This document shows positions 27,307 to 36,168 of a stretch of DNA of 64,000 bases, piece by piece. Position 1 is the first letter of the stretch. Every line of letters starts with the position of its first letter. Location: contig CBDAOL010000011.1 of assembly GCA_965198045.1 (NCBI GenBank), positions 434,001 through 498,000 on the forward strand. Direction: 5' to 3'. The position numbers were made by a program, and so were the translations under genes. The DNA is from CBDDEC01 sp965198045 (GTDB taxonomy: Bacteria; Chloroflexota; Dehalococcoidia; UBA2979). Below the pieces are notes generated by a model. It was not told the DNA's origin, did no database searches, and saw only the letters and a program-made list of their open reading frames with translations.

Positions 27307-28506
27307 ATGGTCGACTTCAGCGACTCACCCGCCGAGGCGGAGTTCCGGAGCGAGGTGCAGGCGTTCCTCGAGGAGACGAAGGAGACCCGGGCGGACGGAC
27401 GCGATCCGGGGGCGGGGTTCGGCCCGAAGAGTGTCGCGAAGGGCAAGCTCGACGATTACGAGCGGTGGCGTGCAGCGCTGGCGGACAGGCACTGGATCGC
27501 GCCTCACTGGCCGGAGGAGTGGGGCGGCGCGGGCCTGAGCTCTCGCGAGCAGTCCGTGCTCAACGAGGAGTTCTCCAAGGCCGGCGTCAGCAACGTCGGT
27601 GGGTTCGGGACGATGATGATCGGCCCGACCCTGATCATCCACGGCTCCGATGAGCAGAAGGCGGAGTACCTGCCGAAGATCATGGCCGGCGAGATCGCCT
27701 GGTGCCAGGGCTGGTCCGAGCCAGGCGCGGGCTCCGACCTCGCGTCGCTGCAGACGCGTGCCGCGCGTGATGGCGACGAGTACACCATCAACGGGCAGAA
27801 GATCTGGACCTCCGGCGCGCACCAGGCGGACTGGATGTACATGCTCGCGCGCACCGACCCGGACGCGCCGAAGCACCGCGGCATCTCGTTCCTGATGTTC
27901 CCGATGGACGCGCCGGGCGTCACCGTACAGCCGCTGACGCAGATGACCGGGCACTCCGATTTCAACGAGGTGTTCTTCGAGGACGTGAAGGTCCCCGCGA
28001 CCAACCGCGTCGGCGAGGAGAACCGCGGCTGGTACGTGGGCGCGACCCTGATGGACTTCGAGCGCAGCGGCATCGGCTCCTCGATCGGCACGCACAAGGG
28101 CTTGCTCGAGCTGCTCGCCCGCGCGAAGCAACTGCCCGAGGGTCAGTCCACCCTCGGACGCTCCGACACGACCCGGCTGGCCTTCGCCGACTCGGTGATC
28201 GACGCCGAGGTTTCGCTGCTGTTCTCCTACCGGCTGATCACGATGCAGGCGCAGAGCCTGGTGCCGAACTACGAGGCTTCGATGGCGAAGATGTTCGGTT
28301 CGGAGATGAACCAGCGCATCGCGCGAGTGCACATGAAGGTCTACGGGCTCTACGGCTACGTTTACGACCCGCAGTTGCCCCAGGGTCGCAACAACCAGCC
28401 CAGCTATCGGTACTTGCGCGCTTCGGCCAACACCGTCGAGGGCGGTAGCTCTGAGATCCAGCGCAACATCATCGCCACGCGAGGCCTCGGCCTGCCGCGC
28501 GGCTAG
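27307..28506 (+). CDS. Acyl-CoA dehydrogenase family protein
   Basis: 399 residues, normal for the family. QGWSEPGAGSDLAS (FAD/substrate loop), GQKIWTSGAHQADW, MTGHSDFNEVFFEDVKVP, and the end NTVEGGSSEIQRNIIATRGL are diagnostic. It oxidises an acyl-CoA to the enoyl-CoA using FAD, passing electrons to ETF. The chain class is not clear. ATG 27307 follows gaggagcaagac. Divergent from the alpha/beta hydrolase; a terminator hairpin follows. Confidence 0.92.
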   Translation: MVDFSDSPAEAEFRSEVQAFLEETKETRADGRDPGAGFGPKSVAKGKLDDYERWRAALADRHWIAPHWPEEWGGAGLSSREQSVLNEEFSKAGVSNVGGFGTMMIGPTLIIHGSDEQKAEYLPKIMAGEIAWCQGWSEPGAGSDLASLQTRAARDGDEYTINGQKIWTSGAHQADWMYMLARTDPDAPKHRGISFLMFPMDAPGVTVQPLTQMTGHSDFNEVFFEDVKVPATNRVGEENRGWYVGATLMDFERSGIGSSIGTHKGLLELLARAKQLPEGQSTLGRSDTTRLAFADSVIDAEVSLLFSYRLITMQAQSLVPNYEASMAKMFGSEMNQRIARVHMKVYGLYGYVYDPQLPQGRNNQPSYRYLRASANTVEGGSSEIQRNIIATRGLGLPRG

Positions 28507-28526
28507 CCGTTGCGCGCGGACACACC

Positions 28527-28552
28527 AACGAGGCGCCGCGAGGCGCCTCGTT
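28527..28552. terminator. Hairpin between convergent genes
   Basis: Arms 28527-28537 and 28542-28552 (aacgaggcgcc and complement) form an 11-bp perfect stem with a GCGA tetraloop, midway between the convergent acyl-CoA dehydrogenase and MOSC genes. The flanking T/A bases are few, as often in GC-rich genomes, but a bidirectional terminator is the natural reading. Confidence 0.65.
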
Positions 28553-28572
28553 CGATCCAGCCCGGGCGATGG

Positions 28573-29280
28573 TTAGTCCTCGAGGTAGACCGCGTCGCCC
28601 TCGCGTACCTCGCCGGCGGTGAGCACTGCGCCGTAGATGCCGGCGTTGTTGTCGTTGAGCTGCGCGACGCTGCGCAGCACGTCAGTCAGCGGCGCGCCGC
28701 CGTGGGGCGAGAGCGTGATCATCGCGCAGCGACTGTCGCGCTCGGTGACGCCCATCCGCACCGTGTCGCCGAGGAGCAGCACGCGCCCCACCCACGCGTC
28801 CTCCCCGAACGTCGAGGTCTCGGGCGCGTCGATGTAGAAGTTCATGCGGTAGCGCCGGATCTCGGGCTCTGTCCCGCTGGCCTCGGCAATGCCCTCGACG
28901 GTCGCCAGCGTCATTAGCGACAGCGCCGCGATATCGAAGCTGCCCCGATGGTCCCGGAGCAGGAACAACGGACGATCCGAGGCGGCGGCGAGCTCGTCAC
29001 GCAGTTCGTCGCTGCCGATCTCGAGTTCGTCTCCGCCCGGCGTTGCGACGTTCAGCTTCGGACGTTGGTCTGCCGTCCACGCGGGTTGATAGGCGAACAA
29101 CGATGGCAGCTCGCGCCCGGTGAGCCAGGGGAACGGGCTCTGCGACTCCGCCTGTACGAACGCGAACATGCGGTCCGCCTCGACGCCCTGCAGCGTCACG
29201 GACGCCGCCTCCAGGCGTTCACCGGCCATGGACTTCACGGGGTAGCGCCAGGCGCTGGCGATCGTGCCGACCTGCTTCAC
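28573..29280 (-). CDS. MOSC domain-containing protein (YcbX/mARC-like)
   Basis: 235 residues: N-terminal MOSC beta-barrel part (IASAWRYPVKSMAGE, the classic YPVKS motif) followed by a MOSC domain (DRMFAFV, RYRMNFYID, and Cys in RDSRCAMITLSP as the Mo-binding/sulfur ligand). Members with YPVKSM bind Mo cofactor and reduce N-hydroxylated compounds or act as sulfur carriers. The second MOSC protein of the window; unlike the one at 19933 it has no VOC domain. Confidence 0.88.
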   Translation of the reverse strand: MKQVGTIASAWRYPVKSMAGERLEAASVTLQGVEADRMFAFVQAESQSPFPWLTGRELPSLFAYQPAWTADQRPKLNVATPGGDELEIGSDELRDELAAASDRPLFLLRDHRGSFDIAALSLMTLATVEGIAEASGTEPEIRRYRMNFYIDAPETSTFGEDAWVGRVLLLGDTVRMGVTERDSRCAMITLSPHGGAPLTDVLRSVAQLNDNNAGIYGAVLTAGEVREGDAVYLED

Positions 29281-29382
29281 GTTGCCTCCATCGGTGCGAA
29301 CCTCAGGCTACGCGACCGGCGTGCCCTCGTGCGGCCGCGCGGCTACCATCGCCCCGGTTCGAGGCGAGTCCGAGGGGGGAAC

Positions 29383-30361
29383 ATGCCAGCAGACCTAACG
29401 CACCACCAGCTCGAGGACATCAACGGCCTCTCGATGCACGTCGCCGAGCAGGGCGATGGCCCGGCGATTGTGCTCTCGCACGGCTTCCCGGAACTCTGGT
29501 ACTCGTGGCGGCATCAGATCCCGGTGCTCGCCGCAGCGGGCTACCGCGTGATCGTCCCCGACCAGCGCGGCTACGGCGGTACGACGGCCCCCGAGGAGAT
29601 CTCGGCCTACTCGCAGCAGGACTTCTGCGAGGACCTGGTGGCACTCCTCGACGCGCTCGAGGTTCAGCAGGCGGTGTTCATCGGCCACGACTGGGGCGGG
29701 GCGGTGGTCTGGAACATGGCGGTCCACTTCCCGGAGCGTGTGCGCGCCGTGGCTGGCGTCAACACGCCGTACAACGGCCAGGGGCCAGCGCCGCTCACCG
29801 AGCTCATCGCCAGCCTGCCGTCGGCGGGGATGTTCGACTACCAGCTCTACATTCCAGGAGCCGGGCGTCGCGGAGGCGGAGGTCGAGGCGGATGTCGAGA
29901 AGGCCTTCCGGCTGATCCTGCGCAGCAGCGACCCCGCCGACGAGTTCGATGTCCTGGCCGGCTTCGACACGGTGCGGGAGCGGGGCGGCGTCTTCGTCGG
30001 CTACCCGGAGCACGCGCCGCGCAGCGTAATGTTGACGGAGGAGGAGCTCGACACCTTCGTCGAGGTGTACTCGAGGACCGGGTTCCGCGGCGGGCTCAAC
30101 TGGTACCGCAATCAGCGGGCCAGCTGGGAATGGGGCCAGACGCTGACCGATCCCAAAATCGAGTGTCCGGCGTTGATGGTGACGGCGGGCAAGGACCCGG
30201 TGCTCACGCCTGCCCTGGCGGCCAACATGGAGTCACTGATCCCGCATCTGCAGCGCGGACACATCGAGGATTGCGCGCACTGGACACAGCAGGAGCGGCC
30301 CGAGGAGCTGAACCGCATCCTCCTCGACTGGCTTGCGACGCTGCCACCGGAGGGGCAGTAG
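29383..30361 (+). CDS. Alpha/beta hydrolase, epoxide-hydrolase type (frameshifted)
   Basis: ~325 residues corrected. HGFPELWYSWRHQ (oxyanion HGxP), VPDQRGYGGT, nucleophile elbow GHDWGGAVVW with Asp, and the C-terminal CAHWTQQERPEELN with catalytic His match soluble epoxide hydrolases and haloalkane-dehalogenase relatives. The frame changes near 29853: one extra base in tacattccagg joins YQLY to FQEPGVAEAEVE. Gaggggggaac precedes the ATG. Likely detoxifies epoxides; substrate unknown. Confidence 0.85.
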
Positions 30362-30391
30362 GCGCGCCGCTCACCGCAGCGCGAAACGACG

Positions 30392-30417
30392 ACGAGCGGG
30401 CCGTGAGGCCCGCTCGT
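30392..30417. terminator. Hairpin, bidirectional terminator candidate
   Basis: An 11-bp perfect stem (30392-30402 with 30407-30417, acgagcgggcc) and GTGA loop lies 31 bases past the epoxide-hydrolase stop, between convergent genes. Confidence 0.6.
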
Positions 30418-30478
30418 GCTGTGCCTGCTCGAGCGCTCGCGCTCGCGCTCGGCGCGACGCCGAAGCGGCGGACACCCA

Positions 30479-30504
30479 GACACGACGGCACAGGCCGTCG
30501 TGTC
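30479..30504. terminator. Second hairpin of the convergent intergenic region
   Basis: An 11-bp perfect stem (30479-30489 with 30494-30504; core cacgacggc) with a four-base loop. It adds to the first hairpin and the one next to HU, so three stem-loops fill this 180-bp gap. Confidence 0.45.
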
Positions 30505-30515
30505 GAGGTCTCGCT

Positions 30516-30532
30516 CAGCCTCGAAGAGGCTG
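30516..30532 (-). terminator. HU-gene terminator hairpin candidate
   Basis: A 7-bp stem cagcctc/gaggctg with GAA loop starting 11 bases past the HU stop on the minus strand; a T-tract is lacking. Confidence 0.45.
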
Positions 30533-30543
30533 GATCACGGTCG

Positions 30544-30837
30544 TTAGATCGCGACCCGGTCCTTGAGGCCCTTGGCCGGCTTGAAGGTCGCGACCGTGCG
30601 GGCCGCAATCTGGATCGCCGCACCGGTCTGCGGGTTCCGACCCATTCGGGCCGAGCGCCGCTTGGTCTCAAACTTGCCGAAACCGGCAATCGCGACGTCC
30701 CGACCAGCGTCCAGCTCGACCGCAATGATTCCGCTGCCGGAATCGGTGCTGAAGATCGAGTCGAGGACCTCCAACGCCTTCTGGTTGGTCAGGCCGGTCT
30801 GTCCGGCGAGCTTCTGGGCTATCTCAGCCTTGTTCAT
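30544..30837 (-). CDS. HU family DNA-binding protein
   Basis: 97 residues: MNKAEIAQKLAGQTGLTNQ start, GFGKFETKRRSARMGRNPQTG (HU/IHF signature, given here in pieces: GFGKFE, GRNPQTG) and the C-terminal FKPAKGLKDRV. A nucleoid-associated dimer that bends DNA. The start at 30837 is chosen over one four codons upstream since ggaggcattg precedes it and family members begin MNK. It is transcribed from the AT-rich patch at 30859-30880. Confidence 0.92.
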   Translation of the reverse strand: MNKAEIAQKLAGQTGLTNQKALEVLDSIFSTDSGSGIIAVELDAGRDVAIAGFGKFETKRRSARMGRNPQTGAAIQIAARTVATFKPAKGLKDRVAI

Positions 30838-30858
30838 CAATGCCTCCACACAAGCGCG

Positions 30859-30918
30859 TTAACACTTGAGTATTAACACGCTCAGGGCCGTCCGTCACGC
30901 GGTTTCCGGTCGGAAACC
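30859..30918 (-). promoter_or_regulatory. HU upstream region: TTAACAC direct repeat and 18-bp dyad
   Basis: Two copies of ttaacac (30859-30865 and 30873-30879) lie 14 bp apart in an AT-rich patch of a GC-rich genome, close to the place of a -10. Further upstream ggtttccg-gt-cggaaacc (30901-30918) is a perfect dyad resembling an operator. The role is inferred from position. Confidence 0.4.
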
Positions 30919-30998
30919 TTGTGAAAACCGCCACGTGACGGGGCGAAATCGATGGCTCGATCGCCAGCTTCTGCCCTCGAGGGGTGTCCGAGTCGCAG

Positions 30999-31340
30999 CT
31001 ACTCCCCGCCGTCGGGACCCCAGAACACGACCCACGTCGCGAAGTCATCGGTGAAGTCCTCGAAGCGGTGCTCCACCCCGGCGGGGACGAACAGCGCGTC
31101 ACCCGGCGCGAACGTGGAGCGTTGATCGCCGTTGACGAATGTGCCGGTGCCGGTGAGGACAAAGTACAGCTCGTCCTGGTCGTGCGGCTGCTGCGGGTCG
31201 TGGCCGCGCGGGGCGTAGACGCCGAGGCGCATCGTGCCGTGGGTGAAGGGCTCCGCGTAGCGTGGCTCGTCGTCTGCAGGCAACAGCGCCCGCGCGGCCT
31301 CGGCGGTCCATTGTCCCGGCGTCGTCGGCTCCGAGGTCAT
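30999..31340 (-). CDS. Cupin domain-containing protein
   Basis: 113 residues with the cupin barrel motifs: HDQDELYFVLTGTGTF (motif 1, with His/Glu metal ligands) and FVPAGVEHRFED (motif 2, with His). A single-domain small cupin that binds a metal and often acts as isomerase, dioxygenase or sensor; no partner evident. ATG 31340 after gaggggg. Confidence 0.88.
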   Translation of the reverse strand: MTSEPTTPGQWTAEAARALLPADDEPRYAEPFTHGTMRLGVYAPRGHDPQQPHDQDELYFVLTGTGTFVNGDQRSTFAPGDALFVPAGVEHRFEDFTDDFATWVVFWGPDGGE

Positions 31341-31426
31341 GCGTCCCCCTCGCTGCGTCATGGCGGCGTCGCACAGAGTACGCTTCCCGCGCCGGTGCGC
31401 TCGGGCCGGTAGACGAGGGGCGCGCG

Positions 31427-31813
31427 ATGGCAGAGCCGCGGTCACCGGAGCAGCTGATTCGAGACTTCTGCGAGGCCTGGTCGCGCCTCGACGTTGACGA
31501 GCTGATGGCCTACCTCACGGAGGATGCCGTCTACCACAACATGCCCGGTCCGCCGCTCGAAGGCGCCGCGGCCGTCCGAGCCGGGATCGAGGGCTTCCTC
31601 TCCGGCTGGGACGAGACGGTGTGGGAGGTGATCAACATCGCCGCGGTGGGCGACCTCGTTCTCGCCGAACGGGTCGACCGCAGCCGCGCGGGCGACCGCA
31701 ACGTCGATCTGCCGGTGACGGGCGTCTTCGAGATCCGCGACGGTCTGATTGCCGCATGGCGCGACTACTTCGACCTCGCGACCTACCAGCGCGCGATGGC
31801 GCCGTCGGACTGA
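31427..31813 (+). CDS. Limonene-1,2-epoxide hydrolase family protein
   Basis: 128-residue NTF2-like protein carrying the full active-site set of limonene-1,2-epoxide hydrolase: Tyr and Asn in VYHNMPG, Arg/Asp in AERVDRS (RxD) and Asp in AAWRDYFDL. These enzymes add water to epoxides by one-step push-pull catalysis without a covalent intermediate. Second epoxide-hydrolase-like gene in 2.5 kb. ATG after acgagggg. Divergent from the cupin. Confidence 0.88.
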   Translation: MAEPRSPEQLIRDFCEAWSRLDVDELMAYLTEDAVYHNMPGPPLEGAAAVRAGIEGFLSGWDETVWEVINIAAVGDLVLAERVDRSRAGDRNVDLPVTGVFEIRDGLIAAWRDYFDLATYQRAMAPSD

Positions 31814-31977
31814 GCAGGCGGTCATGCTGACGGTGGCCTAGCTCTCGGCGCGGGGGCGGTTGTTGTGCGGCCCGTTGGCTGTCGCCGATCAGCACCATTC
31901 GTGACGATGCTCCCGGTGTCAGGGTGACCACCCGCCGCCGGGAGGTCCCATGCGAACACAAAATCTAGATTACTGAC

Positions 31978-32013
31978 CGATGTGCTTGCACGCACAAGCG
32001 TGCAAGCACATCG
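31978..32013. promoter_or_regulatory. 16-bp perfect inverted repeat (hairpin) upstream of PilZ gene
   Basis: Arms 31978-31993 and 31998-32013 (cgatgtgcttgcacgc and complement) with a four-base ACAA loop: a 16-bp perfect stem. A further palindrome aatctagatt lies at 31962-31971. In the 330-bp gap between the epoxide-hydrolase and PilZ genes. It may be a terminator for the former (but no T-tract), an attenuator or an operator. Nothing else is evident in 31814-32143. Confidence 0.5.
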
Positions 32014-32143
32014 TAACAACCCTGCTTCTTCAATGGTCCTCGGCAATGGATTGCCCAGAGGGCAGAGGGCATGGAGGGCGCGAATCTTCGGCAAGCTCAG
32101 TAACTCGGTTCGTCGCTCCTTCCGCCGCCGGCGGCGGGAGTTC

Positions 32144-32461
32144 ATGGACTGGCGTCGAGACCCCCGCTACCGCGTCGAGGTGGACGCGGAACTGAATGGC
32201 GCACGCTGCAGCATCGAGGACATCTCGATCGGTGGCGCACGCGTCGCGATTCAGCGGTCGGTCGCCCCGGAGATTGGCGACCCGGTCCGCATCCTCTTCA
32301 CCCTCGCTGGCCTCGGTCACAGCCTGAGCGGCGTCGTGCTGCGCGCCAGCCACGACGGCCTGAACAGCCAGATCGGCGTCGCCTTCGCTGGCGAGCAGCG
32401 CGACGCCATCGACCTCCTCGCGAGTTCGCTCGGCGACCTCGGCGCTGCGGAGGCGAGCTGA
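32144..32461 (+). CDS. PilZ domain protein
   Basis: 105 residues with the two c-di-GMP-binding elements of PilZ: RRDPR (RxxxR, right after the start) and DISIGGARV (DxSxxG), followed by a beta-barrel (GDPVRILFTL, IGVAFAG). A single-domain c-di-GMP receptor. The frame is open further upstream, but ATG 32144 with gcgggag is the best start; an upstream ATG at 32033 would add a basic, Arg-rich tail. It sits ahead of an FHA factor and a kinase, suggesting one signalling block. Confidence 0.8.
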   Translation: MDWRRDPRYRVEVDAELNGARCSIEDISIGGARVAIQRSVAPEIGDPVRILFTLAGLGHSLSGVVLRASHDGLNSQIGVAFAGEQRDAIDLLASSLGDLGAAEAS

Positions 32462-32765
32462 CGACACTCACCCTGGCGGCCTGACGATCGAGCCCTGCGC
32501 CGGCGCGTGTATGTCATCTGGACCCACCAGCCCTGCCAATGCGGTGATCCTGTTCCGTCCCCTCCGGAACCGGGAGGCGTCGGGTTTCGTCCGAGAACTG
32601 GCGGGCGCACATCGAACGCGAGGCGTGACCCATCGCGAGCGCGGGGCGATCGAGGTGGAGCCGACCCTGGGAGGTGGGAACGGCGAGTAGACCAGGGATA
32701 GCCGGCGAACAGGAGGTCGACCATGCCCGTTGCTACCATGGACGCACCAACGGGAAGGCCCTTCC

Positions 32766-33401
32766 ATGGGTGAATTCGTCGTTTCGGTCACCCTCCCCGG
32801 CACCCCCGAGCACTTCACGCGGACCCTCGATGGCCGCGCGGTGGTGGGGCGTGACAAGAGCTGCGAGATCCGTCTGCAGCACCCACTGGTGTCGCGACGC
32901 CACCTCGAGATTGAGCGGTCCGAGGACGGCGAGATCGTATTGCGCGACCTCGGCAGCAAGAACGGCACGCTGGTGCACGACCAGCTGCTCTCGGGCTCCT
33001 TCGTGGTCACGGCGGAGCCCACGATGCTACAGATCGGGCCCTACATGCTCTCCGTCTCCACTGAGGCGCCGCGAGGCGACCTCACACTGACGCAAGTCGC
33101 TCCGCGTGAGGCTGCCGCCGTCCTGCTCGACCGCAACCTGCACGCCGGCTCCGTGCACGGCGAGACGCTCGAGCAGCGCTTCTCGCCGCAGGAGTTCGAG
33201 TTCCTCGAGGTGCTCGAGCGATCGGCGCCGCGCGCAGTCCGGAGCGACGCCATCGGCGACGCGGTCTGGGGCGAGGCGCAATGGGACACCTACATGCTGC
33301 ACAACCTCGTGCGCCGCGTGCGGAGGCGCTTCGATGGTTGCGGCTCGCCGGCGGAGGAGCTGATCGTGACCGTACCGGGCGTCGGCTATCTCCTCGCCTG
33401 A
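32766..33401 (+). CDS. FHA domain - winged-helix transcription factor
   Basis: 211 residues: an FHA domain at residues ~15-100 (GRDKSCEI, SRRHLEIE, GSKNGT, the phosphothreonine-binding core) and a C-terminal OmpR/PhoB-type winged helix (FSPQEFEFLEVLERSA, MLHNLVRRVRRRF, VTVPGVGYLLA). This is the reverse domain order of EmbR, where the winged helix is N-terminal. It would bind DNA and be controlled by a phosphopeptide from a Ser/Thr kinase; the kinase gene starts 69 bases downstream. ATG after gggaagg. The 300-bp gap upstream (32462-32765) shows nothing else I can name. Confidence 0.85.
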   Translation: MGEFVVSVTLPGTPEHFTRTLDGRAVVGRDKSCEIRLQHPLVSRRHLEIERSEDGEIVLRDLGSKNGTLVHDQLLSGSFVVTAEPTMLQIGPYMLSVSTEAPRGDLTLTQVAPREAAAVLLDRNLHAGSVHGETLEQRFSPQEFEFLEVLERSAPRAVRSDAIGDAVWGEAQWDTYMLHNLVRRVRRRFDGCGSPAEELIVTVPGVGYLLA

Positions 33402-33470
33402 GGCGTGACCCGCCCGTGCTGCCGCTCCGCCCGCCCCCGACGCCCATCGAGGCCAGTCTGAAGGCGCCGC

Positions 33471-35936
33471 GTGGCTGACTTCGCCACGGGCGATCGCTTC
33501 GGCGACTACCGCCTCCAGGAGTCACTTGGGGGCGGGGGGTTCGGCGATGTGTGGCGCGCGAGCCACGTCGAGAGCGGCGATGTCGTTGCGCTCAAGTTCC
33601 TGGCGGCCAGTACTCGGAAGCCGACACCGCACGCATCCACGCCGAGGTCGAGCTGCTGGCCACCGCCGCCGCGCGATCGTCGCGCCACGTCGTGCGCGTC
33701 CTCGATGGTGGCACGGAGCCCGTGCCCTATGTCGTGATGGAGTACATCGGCGGTGGCGATTTGCGCGAGGAGATGGCGGAGCGTGGCTCGCTGACGATTG
33801 AAGCGACGATCGAGGTGGGGCGTGGCGTCTTCGACGCGCTGCGAGTCCTCGACGAGGCCGGGATCATCCACCGCGACATCAAGCCGGCGAACGTCATGCG
33901 CGACCTCGACGGCACGGTCAAGCTGACCGACTTCGGGATCGCGAAGATCATCGGCTACGACACGATCACGGCGACCGGGCAGCTGCCGCTGAGCATGGCC
34001 TATGCCGCGCCGGAGTCATGGGACGGCCGCTCCTCTCATCGCTCCGACCTCTACTCGGTCGGCGTGCTGCTCTACCAGTGCCTGGTGGGCGAGGCGCCAT
34101 TCGGCGGGACGTACGCCGAGGTGTACCGGCAGCATCTCTCCCAGCGCCCCGACCTCACACGCCTGCCCGGCGCGACACCGCCCTCGCTGCGTTCGCTGAT
34201 CGCCCGTTGTCTCGAGAAGGAGGTCGAGGCGCGTCCCGCTGACGCCACGGCCTGCATGCAACTCATCGACGCGGCGGCGAGCGAACTCGTGGATTCGACC
34301 GACCCGCGGGGACCGCGCCACCCGACGCGGCTCGGACCGTGGGTGATCATCGACCACCACTTCGAGTTCCTGCGTCCGCGCGACGAGCTCGTGCAGGTGG
34401 TCGCCGGCGCTGCGCCGGGCCTCGCCGCACTGTCGATCGGCGAGCGGATCGAGATCTTCGTCGTCAACGCGCGCGGAGCCACCCTCGAGGAATACGCGGC
34501 CGGCGCACTCACGAACGTCACCGTGGACCGCGAGCGGCTGGCGTCGCTCGACGGCCTGCCCGCGGTCGTGCTCGAGTACCACCCGCAGCCCGGGTCCGCC
34601 ACCGAGGCGGCGACGTTCCTGCTCCGTGACGATGCCGCCCACGTGTTCATCTTCCGCCGCGGCGCCACCGTCGAGGGCTGCGCGAGCGACCTCGCGACCT
34701 ACCGCATGCTGCTCCGCTCGTTCCGCTTCCTCGGCGACCCTGACGCCGCGCCGACGCTGTTGCCCGGCCCGGATGCTGCTCCGCTCGTTCCGCTTCCTCG
34801 GCGACCCTGACGCCGCGCCGACGCTGTTGCCCGGCCCGGACGCCGAGGTGTCCGAGCGGCTCTGCGGTGACGTCCTGACGCCGCCTGCCGGCGCCGAGGA
34901 GTTGACGGACCTGATCGCCTCGGTCGGGTGCGGGCCGCTGACAGCCGGCGTCGGCGACGCCGTCGTCTGCGCCCCGGGGCTGAGCGACGTCGCGACGCTC
35001 ATGTGCTGGACGGTCGCCGGCTCAGCGCGGGACTGCGCCACCGGGCCTGCTTCGCTGACCACGAGCTTCGACGCACCCGGTCGCCACACCCTCGAACTGA
35101 CCGCGTGCACCGCGGCGGGCTGCCAGACCGCGGTGGCGACTGTTTCGATCGATGCCAGTACACCACGGCCGCCCGCCGTGACAGCGCTCGGCTGCGCTCC
35201 GCTGTACCCGCGTGCGGGCGACACCGTGACCTGCACGCCACAGGTCTCGTCGAGCGTCGTCGCATTCTGCTGGTCGGCGGACATCGCGGGGTTCGCAGAG
35301 GACGGCGAGCGCTGCGGCGCTGACTCCGAGCTGCAGCTCCGCGTCGGCTCGACCTCGGCCGTCGTGGCCTTGCGAGCCTGTGACGCCGAGGGGTTGTGCT
35401 CCGGTGCGGCCCAGCTGCTGCCGGTCGACGCGTCCATGGCGGCGGTGACGTTCCTGCCCGAGAACCTGTGCACGCCGCACCCCGTGCTCGTGGGTGAAGC
35501 CGCGCCGTGCCACTTCGAGGGCGGCGGTGCGACGAGCCTCTCGCTGCCACCGGGCGAGCACCTCGTGGCGCTCATGGCGTGCCTGCCGTCGGCGCCGTTG
35601 CAACCGGCGGTGTGCGCGACCTACGACGCGAGCGTCGAGGTGGCTGCGACGCTCGCCGGCGGGACGATCGTGGACGCTGGCCAGGCCGTCGAGGGTGCGC
35701 GTGTCGACCTCGTGGTGGCCAGGGGCGGCGATCAGACGCCGTTGCTGCGTCGTGCGTTCACCGATGCGAGCGGCCGCTTCACGCTGGTCGACCCGCCCCA
35801 GGGTAGCTACCGACTCGTCGTTTCGACCGAGATCGATGGCGGTGGCTGGGAGCAGCGGGCGAGCGTTGAAGTGAACGTGTCCGGCTCCGGGCGCATCGAG
35901 CTCGAAACGATCGACCTCGCTCCGGCGGAGGGCTAG
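33471..35936 (+). CDS. Ser/Thr protein kinase with Cys-rich Ig/PKD-like C-terminal region (disrupted)
   Basis: Kinase domain at residues ~5-275: SLGGGGFGDVW, VALKF, HRDIKPANVM, TDFGIAKI, AYAAPESWDG. Frame breaks: a missing base near 33605 and a 67-bp tandem duplication at 34706-34839. Removing one copy restores the frame exactly to a ~480-residue continuation with paired Cys in three repeats (GCGPLTAGVGDAVVC, GCAPLYPRAGDTVTC) and a last carboxypeptidase-regulatory-like beta-sandwich (SGRFTLVDPPQGSYRLVV). No membrane segment is visible, which is odd for disulfide-type domains. Presumed partner of the FHA factor. Confidence 0.78.
34706..34839. repeat. 67-bp perfect tandem duplication
   Basis: Unit 34706-34772 is repeated exactly at 34773-34839 (starts atgctgctccgctcgttccg). 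As 67 is not a multiple of 3 it shifts the kinase frame. The encoded text LLRSFRFLGDPDAAPTLL appears twice, once in each of two frames. Confidence 0.95.
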
Positions 35937-36040
35937 CCGCGGACGGCGAGAAGGTTGGTGGGCGTCGCAGCGTTCGCCGCAGCTGCCCACCCCGGGATCG
36001 CCAGCGCCTCGACAGCGGGGAACTCTTCGCGCTGACTCAC
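35933..36040 (-). CDS. Possible 35-aa peptide with strong ribosome-binding site
   Basis: GTG 36040 is preceded by aaggaggggtcag, one of the strongest Shine-Dalgarno sites in the window. It encodes 35 residues starting VSQREEFPAVEALAIP and ending PTNLLAVRG, stopping at 35933. No family is recognised. It overlaps the end of the kinase gene by 4 bases on the other strand. The rest of 36041-36168 shows no gene. Confidence 0.35.
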   Translation of the reverse strand: MSQREEFPAVEALAIPGWAAAANAATPTNLLAVRG

Positions 36041-36168
36041 CTGACCCCTCCTTCACGCACTGCCGCGTCGTTACCGACGGGCGCACTCAGAGAGTCGCGC
36101 AGCGCGGTGCCCGCATCCATCGCGGGGCACTATCGGTCGGCTATCGGGCGGTGCGTTGAGGGCGAGTG

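Noticed and set aside
32507..32701. 64-residue ORF before the FHA gene
   Set aside because: Arg/Pro/Gly-rich composition and no ribosome site; probably chance.
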